Shown here: positions 9,576-20,675 of the stretch, piece after piece
Layout of the letters: each line of letters begins with the position of its first letter
How positions within the stretch are numbered: the stretch's first letter is position 1
Assembly (NCBI GenBank): GCA_900473805.1
Contig: UCMS01000014.1
Coordinates: forward strand, 62,001 to 126,000
Direction of reading: 5' to 3'
Length of the DNA stretch: 64,000 nt
DNA from: Hyphomicrobiales bacterium
GTDB lineage: Bacteria; Pseudomonadota; Alphaproteobacteria; Rhizobiales; Rhizobiaceae
The notes under the pieces: model-generated
Seen by the model: the letters and a program-made list of their open reading frames with translations, nothing else
The model's database searches: none
Told to the model about the DNA's origin: nothing
Position numbers and translations under genes: made by a program

Positions 9576-10382
9576 TCAGAGGCGCTCCACGGCCCCGCCA
9601 AAAGCAGGCATCTCGCCGGGACCGATGTCCATCAGCCGGCAGACGAGGCCGGCAATCTGGATCTGCTGCAGCAGGGCCGCTTTCTCGATGCGGAAGCCCA
9701 CCGTGTAGAAGGGCACTTCCGTTTCCTCCGGTGTCGGCCCTGCATGATTGCCGTCGTCGCCCATGCCATGATCGGCCGTGACGATGACGCTGTAACCGGC
9801 CTCAACCCAATCGGGCACATGTCGCGCAAGGAGATCGCCCTGCATACGGGCCGCATTGCGATAACCGATGCTGTCGCCCCCATGCTTGTGGCCCGCGTCG
9901 TCGACATTCATCGGGTGGAGCAGGAGAAAGTCGGGCGCCTTGGAGCGGACGAGCCATTCGGCGTCGGCAAAGAGATGGCTGTCGGGATAGGCATCGTCCC
10001 AATAGAACAGACCATGGGTGATGTCGCCGGTTCCATCGACGAGGAGGCGGTCGCGATTGCGGTCGAACGGGCAGGAGACATAAAGCTCAGAGACCCAGTG
10101 ATAGGCGGCAGCAGCCGTCACGCCGCCCTTAGCCCGAACCCGCGCGAAGAGATTGTCGCCCACCGAGCGACGCAACACGCCGTTACTGACCACGCCATGG
10201 TCCACCGGCTTTCGCCCGGTCAGCAAGGTCTCATAGAGCGGTCGCGACATGGCGGGCAGTTCGCAGGTGAGCTTGCGCACATCGGCCCGGTCTGCAGCCA
10301 CGAGCCCTTCCATATAGCCGAGACAGGAGCGGGCCGCGTCGTAACGCAGCCCGTCGAGAACGATCAGGATCACTTTGTTCAT
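9576..10382 (-). CDS. Alkaline phosphatase superfamily hydrolase (type I phosphodiesterase/nucleotide pyrophosphatase-like)
   Basis: The 268-residue protein shows the superfamily's metal-binding pattern: an N-terminal V-L-D-G-L-R motif (first Asp), the LPAMSRPLYETLLTG stretch where the nucleophile Ser or Thr is expected, an N-V-D-D-A-G-H-K-H-G motif, and T-A-D-H-G-M-G near residue 210. It has no signal peptide, so it is probably cytoplasmic. It likely cleaves a phosphate mono- or diester, but the substrate cannot be read from the sequence. It is shorter than secreted family members (about 400-500 residues). The ATG at 10382 matches the start of the VILIVLDGLR core. It lies between two SDR genes on the same strand. 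Confidence 0.75.
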   Translation of the reverse strand: MNKVILIVLDGLRYDAARSCLGYMEGLVAADRADVRKLTCELPAMSRPLYETLLTGRKPVDHGVVSNGVLRRSVGDNLFARVRAKGGVTAAAAYHWVSELYVSCPFDRNRDRLLVDGTGDITHGLFYWDDAYPDSHLFADAEWLVRSKAPDFLLLHPMNVDDAGHKHGGDSIGYRNAARMQGDLLARHVPDWVEAGYSVIVTADHGMGDDGNHAGPTPEETEVPFYTVGFRIEKAALLQQIQIAGLVCRLMDIGPGEMPAFGGAVERL

Positions 10383-10424
10383 GGCGCGCAACTTGCCACG
10401 CCGCGCGCCAAAGGCAAGGCCGAC

Positions 10425-11282
10425 TTAAAGAATCGGCTTGCCCCCTGTGACGGCGATCGTCGCGCCGGACACATAGCTGGAAAGCGGATCGGCCAACATC
10501 ACATAAGCCGTCTGCAATTCCGCCGGCTGGCCGGGGCGCTGCATCGGCACCTGCTTGCCGAAGTTCTTGACCGAATCTTCCGGCATCGTCGACGGAATAA
10601 GCGGCGTCCAGATCGGACCGGGCGCAACGCAATTGGCTCGGATCTTCTTCTCCGCCAGCATCTGCGCCAGTCCCGCGGTAAAGTTCTGGATTGCGCCCTT
10701 GGTGGTCGCATAGGCGAGAAGATGGGGGCTCGGACTATCCGAATTGATCGACGCCGTGTTGATGATCGACCCGCCATTCTTCATGTGTGGCACGGCAGCC
10801 TTGGTCAGATAGAACATCGCGTGGATGTTGACGCGGAAGGTGAGTTCCCACTCTTCATCCGGGATTTCGGTGATGTCCTCGAACGATGCCTGGTGGGCGG
10901 CATTGTTGACGAGGATATCGACGCCGCCGAGTTCGCGAACCGCGGTGTCGACGATCTCGCGGCAATGGTCGGCATTCTGGATGTCACCCCGAACAAGCAC
11001 GGCTTTGCGACCTGCCTTTTCCACCCAGCGGGCAGTATCCTGGGCGTCCTCATCTTCTTCGATATAGGAAATCAGCACATCGGCACCTTCCCGCGCATAG
11101 GCAATCGCCACAGCTCGGCCGATCCCGCTGTCGCCACCGGTGATGATGGCCTTGAGGCCTTCGATCTTGCCCGACCCCCTGTAACTTTCCTCGCCGTGAT
11201 CAGGCCGCGGGTTCATGTCGGCAGTGCGGCCCGGCATCGGGACCTTTTCCTGCGGGAAAGGCGGTGTTGGGTAGTCGGCCAT
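10425..11282 (-). CDS. SDR family oxidoreductase, YghA/general-stress-protein-39 type
   Basis: The 285-residue protein carries the characteristic long N-terminal extension of this SDR subgroup (PPFPQEKVPMPGRTADMNPRPD in relatives runs before the fold), then the TGGDSGIGRAVA cofactor motif near residue 49, the NNAA motif, catalytic Ser/Tyr/Lys (NTASINS, YATTKGAIQ) and the C-terminal SYVSGATIAVTGG. Members are NAD(P)-dependent aldehyde/alcohol dehydrogenases linked to general stress. A GAGGAG site precedes the ATG. It is probably the first gene of the minus-strand run ending in the photolyase, as the upstream 119 bases hold no gene. Confidence 0.85.
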   Translation of the reverse strand: MADYPTPPFPQEKVPMPGRTADMNPRPDHGEESYRGSGKIEGLKAIITGGDSGIGRAVAIAYAREGADVLISYIEEDEDAQDTARWVEKAGRKAVLVRGDIQNADHCREIVDTAVRELGGVDILVNNAAHQASFEDITEIPDEEWELTFRVNIHAMFYLTKAAVPHMKNGGSIINTASINSDSPSPHLLAYATTKGAIQNFTAGLAQMLAEKKIRANCVAPGPIWTPLIPSTMPEDSVKNFGKQVPMQRPGQPAELQTAYVMLADPLSSYVSGATIAVTGGKPIL

Positions 11283-11363
11283 GGGTCATCTCCTCGTTGC
11301 TGAAGTCGAGGGTCAAACCGGTGAGCCATGGATGAGTTCCGGAATTCGATCCGGGCAAGACAG

Positions 11364-11388
11364 GAAGGCCGGCGTGACGCCGGCCTTC
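11364..11388 (-). terminator. Hairpin after the galactoside operon
   Basis: An 11-bp perfect stem (gaaggccggcg and its complement) closes a 3-base loop, 14 bases past the beta-galactosidase stop. On the minus strand it is followed by a mixed ctgtcttgcc rather than a pure T-run, so termination may be partial. Confidence 0.6.
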
Positions 11389-11401
11389 GAGAGCTTTGAT
11401 A

Positions 11402-13332
11402 TCAGGATCGCCAGGCGGCGACCGCTTGCGGTTTCAGCACGCGTTCTCCTAGCAAGGGCTCGGCACCTGCAGGCAGCGCCCAGTCCTCGCTTCCATAGTT
11501 GAAGGCGAAGACGAGGTCGCCGCGGCGACGGATACGGATGAAGTCGGGCACGCGCAGCGTCGCAACACCGGCCTTCTTCGTGGCCAGTTCCAGCACCTCG
11601 GCGAGAAGCCCGGCATCGGCCCAGCAGGCGAGATAGAGCACATTGCCCTTTTCGGTCAGCGCCGGATCGCCATTGTCGAAGGTGGCGAGCACCGAGGCCG
11701 AGGTCTCCAGATATTCGCGCCAGCGGATCGCGTGGCCCGAAACCGCACCAGAGACGCCATCCGAGAGACCCGGACGCAGGGAGGAGACCTGAACCACGCG
11801 ATTGCCCGTGAGTGCGCCGAGCGGACCCGGCGGCAGGTTTTCCGGAATGCGGAAATTGCGGTCGCGCGAACCCGTGCGTGCGCCGATAACCACAACGCCG
11901 ATTGCCTTCTCAAGCTCCGCGCGTGCCGCTTCGGTCACTTCCGTCATGCAGGGCACGACAACAAGCGGATAGCCCTCAAGCGATGCACCCGGACGGACGA
12001 AATCGACGTTCAGGCCGAGATGGCGCAGGGCCTCGTACCAGCGGAAGCAGAGTTCTTCGTAACGGAAATCCTTGCCCTGCGGCTGGATCATCGTCGACCA
12101 GTAGCTCTGGTAATCGAAGATCAGCGCCACGGGGGCCCGGCTCGTTTCGGGAAGCGCGCCGAGAGCGGCCAGCTCGTCTGAGACCTGCATCGCTTCCTTG
12201 CCGCCCGGCGACCATTCGTCGAGGCCGGGCAGGTTCAGGCCCGCATGCATCTGTTCCTGCGCGAAAGGTGCCTGGCGCCAGCGGAAATAGCTGACGACAT
12301 CAGCGCCATGCGCGAGCGCCTCCCAGGTCCACAGGCGCACCATGCCGGGCTTCGGCACGGGGTTCCACGGCGCCCAGTTCACCGGGCCCGGCTGCTGCTC
12401 CATCACCCAGAAGCGCCCCTTGCCGACGGCACGGTAAAGATCGTGGTGATAGGGCGCGATATCGGGATGCGAGGTTTCGGCCCAGCGATTGCGCTCTTCC
12501 TCGGTGAAGGGGAACTTCTCGACGAAGCCGATCGGATAGCTGTCCCAGGAGGCAAGATCGAGATTGTCGCCGACCTTGAAGTGGTCGAAGTCGGACACGA
12601 AGCCCATGAAGTTATGGGTGACCCAGCGACCGGGCGAATGCTTGCGGATGATCTCGCACTGCATCTTGTCATAGGCCGCGACCTGGTCCGAATGGAAACG
12701 CCAGAAGTCGAGGCGCGTCGCCGGGTTCGGCTCGGTCACCGTCAGGTTCGGCAGGGCGACGTCGTCGAAGCTCGAAAGCTCCATCGACCAGAAGACCGAA
12801 CCCCAGGCTTCGTTCAGCTGGTCGGTCGACTGGTAGCGCAGCCGCAGCCAGCGCTTGAAGCTCTTCAGATCCTCAGGTCCCCAGGAGAGCGTGGTATCAT
12901 GACAGCCATATTCATTGTCCGTCTGCCAGCCGACGATGCCCGGGTGCTCGCCATAGCGCTCGGCGACAACTTCGACGATCCGCGCGCTTTCCTTCCACCA
13001 GGTCTCCGATGAGAAGGTGTAGTGACGCCGCGAGCCGAAGCCACGCGGGCGGCCCTGCTCGTCGTAGGGGATGATATCGGGGCATTCGTCCACCAGCCAC
13101 TTGGGCGGGGTCGCGGTTGGCGTGCCGAGCACGACCTTCAGGCCCGCTTCATGCAGCACGTCGATCGCCCGGTCGAGCCATTCGAAGGTGAAGGTGCCGC
13201 GCGACGGCTCCAGACGAGACCAGGCGAATTCACCGATACGCACGAAGGAAATGCCGAGTTCGCGCATCCGGCGCGCGTCGGTTCGCCACCGGCTTTCGTC
13301 CCAGTGTTCCGGATAGTAGCAGACGCCCAGCA

Positions 13333-13333
<1 letters not shown>
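11402..13333 (-). CDS. Beta-galactosidase, GH42 family
   Basis: The 643-residue enzyme has the GH42 TIM barrel starting at GVCYYPEHW, acid/base Glu141 in the TDNEYG motif and nucleophile Glu312 in [11 protein letters not shown], followed by the trimerisation domain and a small C-terminal beta domain. There is no signal peptide, so it acts on imported galactosides in the cytoplasm, releasing D-galactose. Rhizobial lacZ genes are of this family rather than the E. coli GH2 type. Its ATG overlaps the stop of the upstream ATPase gene by one base (TAATG), indicating coupled translation. It is the last gene of the lacEFG-melA-lacK operon. Confidence 0.93.
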
Positions 13334-14416
<1,083 letters not shown>

Positions 14417-14424
<8 letters not shown>

Positions 14425-16522
14425 GGGTCTTGCCTCCCTTGATCGGTTCGAGTTCGAGGAGAAGTGCGCTTTCGGGCATCAGCATCGGCAGCGGCAGGCC
14501 GGAAAGTCCGGCACTGGAAAGCGCGAAGGTGACGGCACCGGAAAGCAGCGCTTTCTGGCCCTCGGAGATACGGATGAATTGCGGTTCTGCCGGCAGCACG
14601 GTCTTCATCCGCCACTGGCCACCGAACTGGGTGATCTGCTCGGGCAGGCGCAGAGGTGCTGGCTGTTCGCCCACCATCTGCGGCCCCTGAGCGACGATCA
14701 CCACGATTTTCTCGGCCGAAGCAGCACCCCAGACATAGCGACCGTCGAGCGGCTCCATGCGGAAACTGGCGCCCGGCGCATGGAAGAGATCGCGCAGCCG
14801 CTTGTAGGTCTCGATATAGACCTTGAGTTCGTCGCGTTCCTCATCGGTGAGTTCGAGCGGGTTGAGCTCCACCCCGAGATGATAGGCGATGGCCACGAGC
14901 GCCCGGAAGGCAAGCGTGTGGCGGCGACCGGTCTGATGGTTCGGCGAGGCCGAGATATGGCTGCCGAGAATTTCCGGCGGCACGAAGACCGAAGCGCCGC
15001 GCTGGATTTCCAGCCGCTCCAGCGCATCCGTGCAATCGGATGTCCAGACGCGATGGGTGCGCTTCAAGGCACCATAATCGATACGTCCGCCACCGGAAGC
15101 GCAGCTTTCGATTTCGACATTGGGATGAGCGGCACGAATCCGGTCCATCAGCGCATAGACGGCACGCGTCTGGGCAGCAGTCTTCGCCTTGCCGTCGCGA
15201 CCGGCCGCATGCGTCAGATCGCGGTTCATGTCCCACTTGATGTAGGAGACGGCATGGTTGGACAGCACCGCATCGATCTTGCCGAAGAGATAGTCGGAGA
15301 CTTCGGGACGGGTCAGATCCAGCACCAGTTGGGTGCGCGATTCGAGGATCGGACGGCCCTCGATCGTCAGTGCCCAGTCGGGATGCGCCTTGTAGAGCTC
15401 GGAAACCGGGTTCACCATCTCAGGCTCGAACCAAATGCCGAACTGCATGCCAAGCCCGGTCACGTGATCCACCAGCGGCTTCAAGCCATCGGGATATTTG
15501 CGCGCATCGATATCCCAGTCGCCAAGGCTGGTGGTGTCGTTGTCGCGCTTGCCGAACCAGCCGTCGTCGAGCACGAAGCGCTCGATACCAAGTTCGGCGG
15601 CGGCTGTCGCCTGGGCTTTCAACGAGTCCATCTGGTGGTCGAAGTAATTGCCTTCCCAGGTGTTCAGCGTCACCGGGCGCGGGCCCATCTTGCCGCCCGG
15701 CCAGGTGGTCAACTCCTCGCGCACGAAGGCATGGAAGTCTTCCGTATCCGCGCCGGCATAGGCAACAGGGCTTTCATAGCTTTCGCTCGGCCCGAGGATG
15801 ATTTCACCTGGCTCGAAAAGCTCTCCGAGATGCACCAGGCGACGGCCGTCATCGGTCCGGTCGATCACCATCTGGTGGTTGCCGCTGAATCCGAGCGTCA
15901 CGCCGAAGATCTGAGTTTCGCTCTCGATGAACAGCATCGGGAAGCGGTCATGCGAGGTGCGACCGCGACGGTTTTCCTGGATCCAGGTGCCATTGCCGAG
16001 AAGCTCGCGCCGCGTCTGGAATTCGCGACCCCAGATGCCGGTAAAGCTCATCACCTGCAAGTCGCCTGCAGGTGCCGGGAATGTGCCCGCCATGCAGCGG
16101 TCGAGCTGGTAACCGCTGTCACCGGTATTCGTGAGCACCGTTGCCATGGAAATGAGGCCCGAGGCATGCGCAGTCAGCGTGATCGCGAGCGACAGTTGAG
16201 CAACGGCATCGACACCGGTCAGCACCGTACGGTTGCCATCTCGTCCAACAGTCCAGCCGCCGAACTGAGCGACAAAATCACGCCCGGCGCGATGCCCTGC
16301 AATCGCCGGCCAACCGAAGAAGCCCATACCGCCCGTCGGCAGGAGAACGGACGAGGGCACGGCCACGTCCATACCATTGACGCGGCTTGACCGCTCGATC
16401 TCGAACAATGGATCGGCTTCTGCGGGCTCTGTCCCGAAAGACAGGATTTCCGGCATGCCGAGTTCCGGGAGACGCAGGCTCAGCGCCAGCTGTCCCGAAT
16501 CGATGGTGATGATTTTGCTCAT
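14417..16522 (-). CDS. melA: Alpha-galactosidase, GH36 family
   Basis: The 701-residue enzyme has the three GH36 parts: an N-terminal beta-sandwich, a central barrel beginning near NTWEGNYFD, and a C-terminal beta domain. Nucleophile Asp431 lies in YIKWDMNRD and acid/base Asp496 in WTSDCTDA; ESCASGGGR is also diagnostic. It hydrolyses melibiose- and raffinose-type alpha-galactosides in the cytoplasm (no signal peptide). I chose the ATG at 16522, which overlaps the lacG stop (ATGA); longer in-frame extensions would run through lacG. Its presence between permease and ATPase genes shows the operon handles both alpha- and beta-galactosides. Confidence 0.93.
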
Positions 16523-17370
16523 CCTTTGGTCGCTCCGAGGGTGAGGCCAGCGATGAAGTGGCGCTGCATGAGGAAGAACATGGCGACCGGCGGCAGGGCC
16601 GCGACGATCGAACCGGCGGAAACGAGGTGCCAGGCGGCAACCCACTGGCCGTTGAGAGAGTAGAGGCCGGCTGTGACCGGCATGGCGTGCTGGCCCTGCA
16701 CAAGGACGGTCGCCCAGAAATAGTCGTTCCAGACAAAGGTGAAGACGAGCACGGAAAGGGCGGCAATCGCCGGACGCATCAGCGGCAGCACGATATAGCG
16801 GAAGATCCGCCATTCCGAGACGCCTTCGACGCGGGCGGATTCGATCAGGGCAAAGGGCAGGCCCTTGATGAAGTTGCGCATGAACAACGTGCAGAAGCCG
16901 GTCTGGAACGCGACATGGAAGAGCACGAGGCCCATGGTCGTGTCGTAGAGGCCCGCGCGCAGCGTCATATCGCGCACCGGCACCATCAGGATCTGGAACG
17001 GAATGAAGTTGCCGGCGACGAACATGAAGAACAGGACGAGATTGCCCTTGAACTTGTAGACCGCCAGCGCGAACCCGGTGAGGCAGGACAGCGCCACCGC
17101 GCCGATCACGGTTGGGATCGTCACCTTGAACGAGTTCAGGATGTAATAGCCGATCGGCGAGTTGTTGAAGACGGCCGAATAATTCTCGAACCCGGCAAAG
17201 CCCGAGGGAATGCCGAAATAGTTGCCGGCGGCGAGATCGCCCGCCGGGCGAACCGAGGTGATCGCAACGCCGATCAGCGGCAACAGCCAGAGAAAGAGCG
17301 CGACCGGCAGCAGGATCTTGTAGGCCATCTGCGCAAACGGCGAGGCCTTCTGGATCGGAGTGGGGAACAT
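16519..17370 (-). CDS. lacG: Galactoside ABC transporter permease (LacG-like)
   Basis: The 283-residue inner-membrane protein has about six transmembrane helices and the cytoplasmic EAA loop (ESARVEGVSEW...LPLMRP) that contacts the ATPase. It belongs to the CUT1 (MalG) permease family. The start overlaps the lacF stop by one base (TGATG). Together with LacF, LacE and LacK it forms a binding-protein-dependent galactoside importer. The exact substrate (lactose, melibiose, raffinose or a galactoside mixture) cannot be read from the permease alone. Confidence 0.88.
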   Translation of the reverse strand: MFPTPIQKASPFAQMAYKILLPVALFLWLLPLIGVAITSVRPAGDLAAGNYFGIPSGFAGFENYSAVFNNSPIGYYILNSFKVTIPTVIGAVALSCLTGFALAVYKFKGNLVLFFMFVAGNFIPFQILMVPVRDMTLRAGLYDTTMGLVLFHVAFQTGFCTLFMRNFIKGLPFALIESARVEGVSEWRIFRYIVLPLMRPAIAALSVLVFTFVWNDYFWATVLVQGQHAMPVTAGLYSLNGQWVAAWHLVSAGSIVAALPPVAMFFLMQRHFIAGLTLGATKG

Positions 17371-18278
17371 CAGGCGTTCCTTTCCTGCGAAAGCATGCGG
17401 ACGATGAAGAGCGAGATGAAAACCATCATGATCAGGAACAGCACGACGGCGATCGACGCCCCGTAGCCCATGCGGAAGCCATATTCGGAGAGCGCTTGTT
17501 CATACATGAAATAGGACAGCACCGAGCTTGAGCCGTAGGGCCCACCCGCTGTCATGATCGACACCAGGTCGAAGGAGCGCAGCGAGCCGATGACAGTCAC
17601 GACCATCGCAAGGAAGGTTGCGGGCGCCAGTTGCGGCAGGATCACGTACCAGAGGAGCTTCAGACCCTTGGCACCGTCCATGCGGGCGGCCTCGACCTGC
17701 TCCGGATTGATGTTGTTGAGGCCGGTTAGATAGAGGATCATGCAATAGGCCGTTTGCGGCCAGAGGCCGGCAACAATGATCCCGTAGGTCACGTAGCGCT
17801 CGTCGGCGAGCACGGCGATCTGTTCGCCGAACAGCATTTCCGTGAGCTTCGAAAACAGGCCGAAATCTGGGGCGTAGAACCAGGTGAACATCAGGCCGAC
17901 AACGACCTGACTGATCACGAAGGGAAAGAAGAACAGCGACTTGTAGAGCCGGATACCCGTGACCGTCTGGTTGAGGAAGAGCGCGACAGCCAGACCCGCC
18001 GGGATCGACAGCAGGTAGAGTACCAGCCAGATCAGGTTGTTATAGAGCGAGGTGTAGAAGGTGTCGTCGTCGATCAGCTCGACATAGTTGCCGAGACCGA
18101 TCCAGGTCATCGCGCCGAGACCATCCCAGTCATGAAAGCTGATCCAGATCGATTCGAAGATCGGGACGAGCACATAGATCAGGAACATCAGCATGCCGGG
18201 CGCCAGAAACAGGAAGGGCGCCAGCGTTTGCTGATGGCGTTTCCAGAAACCGGACGAAGACGGGACGGTGTTGCTCAT
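17370..18278 (-). CDS. lacF: Galactoside ABC transporter permease (LacF-like)
   Basis: The 302-residue MalF-family permease has a short cytoplasmic tail followed by about six helices (first at roughly 15-40) and an EAA loop (EAARMDGAKG...LPQLAP). It starts 86 bases after the lacE stop. A stable hairpin lies in that gap, whereas all later genes in the operon overlap. It pairs with LacG to form the membrane channel. Confidence 0.88.
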   Translation of the reverse strand: MSNTVPSSSGFWKRHQQTLAPFLFLAPGMLMFLIYVLVPIFESIWISFHDWDGLGAMTWIGLGNYVELIDDDTFYTSLYNNLIWLVLYLLSIPAGLAVALFLNQTVTGIRLYKSLFFFPFVISQVVVGLMFTWFYAPDFGLFSKLTEMLFGEQIAVLADERYVTYGIIVAGLWPQTAYCMILYLTGLNNINPEQVEAARMDGAKGLKLLWYVILPQLAPATFLAMVVTVIGSLRSFDLVSIMTAGGPYGSSSVLSYFMYEQALSEYGFRMGYGASIAVVLFLIMMVFISLFIVRMLSQERNA

Positions 18279-18310
18279 GGCGGCACCTCTGAGGAAAAGG
18301 AAAACGGCAA

Positions 18311-18346
18311 CCGGATGCCATGGGCCCGAAGGTCCACGGCACCCGG
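18311..18346 (-). terminator. Intercistronic hairpin with UUCG loop between lacE and lacF
   Basis: In the transcript an 11-bp stem (one G-U and one mismatch) is capped by C(UUCG)G, an unusually stable tetraloop, and extended outside by ccgg/ccgg. There is no T-run. Such structures after binding-protein genes protect the 3' end of the upstream message or attenuate transcription, giving more binding protein than permease. Confidence 0.65.
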
Positions 18347-18364
18347 CGCAGGGAGCTCTAAAGC

Positions 18365-19597
18365 TTACTTGTGGATCCGGGCGCGGACTTTTTCCAGACG
18401 CTCCAGGATCTTGTCCAGGTTGTCGGGCTTCACCATGAATTCCTGGAAGCCTTCCATGCCGGCCTTTGCCATTTCGGCATTGGCGTCACGATCGTAGAAC
18501 TGGGCGAGCGCGTAGGCGTTCGACAGCATCTCGAAACCGGCATTGAGGAACGGATCCGACGGCTTTTCGGCCTTGTTGTTGACCGGCAGCTGGCCGAGCG
18601 TCGCGTTCATCTTGGTCTGGGCTTCCGGCGAAGCGAGGTAGGCGAGGAACTTCTTCGCGTCTTCCTTGTTCTTCGCGCCCGACGGGATGTGGAAGGTGTC
18701 GGTCGGAGCTTCCTCGGCCATCGGAATGCCCGCGGTGATTTCCGGGAACTGCATGAAGCCGATCTGCTCTTCCTTCAGGCCGCCGTCCTTCATCGTGGCA
18801 ACGGCGAAGTTGCCCATCAGGTACATGGCGGCCTTGCCCTGAACCATCTGCGGGATGGCGTCCTGCCAGTCGATCGCGGCGTGGTTCTCGTTGAAGTAAC
18901 CAGCCTTGACCAGCTCGCCCCACTTTTCGAACACGGCCTTCACGCGCGGATCGGTGTAGGGAACCTTGCCGGAGGTCAGCTCCATGTGGAATTCGTAGCC
19001 GTTGACGCGCAGGTTCAGATAGTCGAACCAGCCGCCCGTCGGCCACAGAGCCTTGGTGCCGATGGTGATCGGCGTGATGCCGGCGGTCTTCAGCTTTTCG
19101 CAGGCAGCCAGGAATTCTGCCCAGTTCTTCGGCGGGGTAATGCCCTGTTCGGCGAAAATGTCCTTACGATAGTAGATGCCCCACTGGTAGTAGGTGTAGG
19201 GAACGCCCCACTTCTTGCCGTCGATGGTCATCGAAGCGGAAGCCGACTTCAGCTGGTCGTTCAGACCATTGGCTTCCCAGACGTCGGAGACATCTTCGAA
19301 GAGGCCCGCCTTGACGAAGGGCTCCATGCGGTTGCCGGCATACCATGCGGCAACATCGGGAGCGTCAGCGGTCAGGAAGTTGCGGATGGCGGACTTGTAG
19401 CCTTCGTGGTCGAAGTTGTTCCACTTCACCGTGATATCAGGATTGGCCTTCTGGAAATCGGCGATCAGCTCTTCCATCGCCTTCTTCGGCGCCGGGTCGG
19501 AGTGGTCGGAATTGAGAACGATCTCACCGGCGAATGCGGTAGACGACAGAAGGGCAGCGCCCAGAGCAAGGCTGCTCAGGCTTTTGAAAAAGGTCAT
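18365..19597 (-). CDS. lacE: Galactoside ABC transporter, substrate-binding protein (LacE-like)
   Basis: The 410-residue periplasmic binding protein starts with a signal peptide (MTFFKSLSSLALGAALLSSTAFA, cleavage near residue 23) and has the family 1 extracellular solute-binding fold (segments FLTADAPDVAAWYAGN and AMYLMGNFAV). It captures galactosides for LacF/LacG. The ATG at 19597 follows GGGAGGAAAAC; an upstream in-frame extension contains no better site. As first gene of the lacEFG-melA-lacK-GH42 operon it is transcribed away from the AraC regulator. Confidence 0.9.
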   Translation of the reverse strand: MTFFKSLSSLALGAALLSSTAFAGEIVLNSDHSDPAPKKAMEELIADFQKANPDITVKWNNFDHEGYKSAIRNFLTADAPDVAAWYAGNRMEPFVKAGLFEDVSDVWEANGLNDQLKSASASMTIDGKKWGVPYTYYQWGIYYRKDIFAEQGITPPKNWAEFLAACEKLKTAGITPITIGTKALWPTGGWFDYLNLRVNGYEFHMELTSGKVPYTDPRVKAVFEKWGELVKAGYFNENHAAIDWQDAIPQMVQGKAAMYLMGNFAVATMKDGGLKEEQIGFMQFPEITAGIPMAEEAPTDTFHIPSGAKNKEDAKKFLAYLASPEAQTKMNATLGQLPVNNKAEKPSDPFLNAGFEMLSNAYALAQFYDRDANAEMAKAGMEGFQEFMVKPDNLDKILERLEKVRARIHK

Positions 19598-19618
19598 GTT
19601 TTCCTCCCTATGACCGTT

Positions 19619-19661
19619 ATGCATATCATGCATGGAGCCAGGCTCCGGATCCCGCCGGAGC
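19619..19661. promoter_or_regulatory. Repeat-rich operator candidate in the lacE/araC divergent region
   Basis: Two ATGCAT palindromes separated by ATC (19619-19633) are followed by GGAGCC-A-GGCTCC (19634-19646) and by GCTCCGG-6-CCGGAGC (19642-19661). This packs three copies of the GGAGC/GCTCC arm into 30 bases directly upstream of the lacE ribosome-binding site. It may be the AraC-type regulator's operator or a 5' leader structure. The rest of the 149-base gap shows nothing clear. Confidence 0.4.
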
Positions 19662-19745
19662 AAAATGTCAGCTCACCTTGATCATCGGATCCAAACCCGT
19701 AATAATCTACCGAGTTTTGGCGGAAGTTTTCCGGGATCCTAAGAT

Positions 19746-20669
19746 TTGGAACATCTGAAACCCCTTCTGGATGACGAATCCGTTCCGGTGCACCCGGACC
19801 ATGATCCGCGACATCCTCTGGTGATCTTCGGCGATCACCGCTTTTGCGCCGGTGAAAGCCTGACGGTGAACCGCATGGCGGGCCCGCACATGCACAGCCA
19901 GATCGAGCTCAATTTCGTTCTCTCCGGGCACATGACCTACTGGTTCGACGGACGCGAGCTGACGGTCGACGAAGGCCGCCTTTGCCTTTTCTGGGGCATG
20001 ATCCCGCATCAGGTGATCGACCGGCGTGAGGGCACGCGCTTCGTCTGCCTCTATGTCCCGATGTCGGTCTTCCTTGGCCTCGCAAACTTGAGCCGTTTCC
20101 GCGATGCCGTCTTTCGCGGCGCCATGATCGAGGCGCTGGAAATCCGTTCCTGGGACCGGGACATCTTCCAGCGCTGGCGCGAAGAACTGCTCGCCGGTGA
20201 CGAGAACCTGACCGAGATCGTACGCAACGAATTGACGGCGCGGGTTCTCAGGATCGAACGCGATGGCTGGCGCGATCTGCGCGAGGAGGGCTCGGCGATC
20301 GCAAGCTTCAGTGCCAATGACAGCGAGCGCGTCGAGCATATCGAACGCATGCTGCGCTTCATCGCCGAGCACGCGCTCGAAAACATCTCGGCCGAGGATG
20401 TCGGGCGTGCCGTGGCACTGCACCCGAACTATGCGATGTCGATCTTCAAGCGCGCCGTCGGCCACACCATCAACCAGGCGATCGTGCGCCATCGACTCGA
20501 TACGGCCCAATCGCTGCTGATCTCGACCGACCTGTCGATCACCGACGTCGCCTTCGAAAGCGGCTTTGGGTCCGTCTCCCGGTTTTACGAAGCCTTCAGC
20601 GAACGCTTCGTCGAAAAGCCGACCGCCTTCCGTCGCCGCATGCGCTCGAAAGGCCAGCCGCCGGCTTGA
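19746..20669 (+). CDS. AraC-family transcriptional regulator (MelR-like layout)
   Basis: The 307-residue protein combines an N-terminal cupin sensor (H-M-H-S-Q-I-E-L-N-F-V near residue 48) with two C-terminal AraC helix-turn-helix motifs at about 205-300 (SAEDVGRAVALHPNYAMSIFKR and SITDVAFESGFGSVSRFYEAF). MelR-type regulators activate alpha-galactoside operons, and this gene is divergent from lacEFG-melA, so it is the likely galactoside-responsive activator. The start is uncertain: I use a TTG at 19746 because no in-frame ATG precedes the sensor core; a GTG at 19788 is an alternative. Confidence 0.82.
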   Translation: MEHLKPLLDDESVPVHPDHDPRHPLVIFGDHRFCAGESLTVNRMAGPHMHSQIELNFVLSGHMTYWFDGRELTVDEGRLCLFWGMIPHQVIDRREGTRFVCLYVPMSVFLGLANLSRFRDAVFRGAMIEALEIRSWDRDIFQRWREELLAGDENLTEIVRNELTARVLRIERDGWRDLREEGSAIASFSANDSERVEHIERMLRFIAEHALENISAEDVGRAVALHPNYAMSIFKRAVGHTINQAIVRHRLDTAQSLLISTDLSITDVAFESGFGSVSRFYEAFSERFVEKPTAFRRRMRSKGQPPA

Positions 20670-20675
20670 AGCGCT

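Noticed and set aside
19648-19740. Three GGATCC hexamers between lacE and araC as an operator series
   Set aside because: Their spacing is irregular and flanks differ. The hexamer is short and GC-rich, so chance occurrence is likely.
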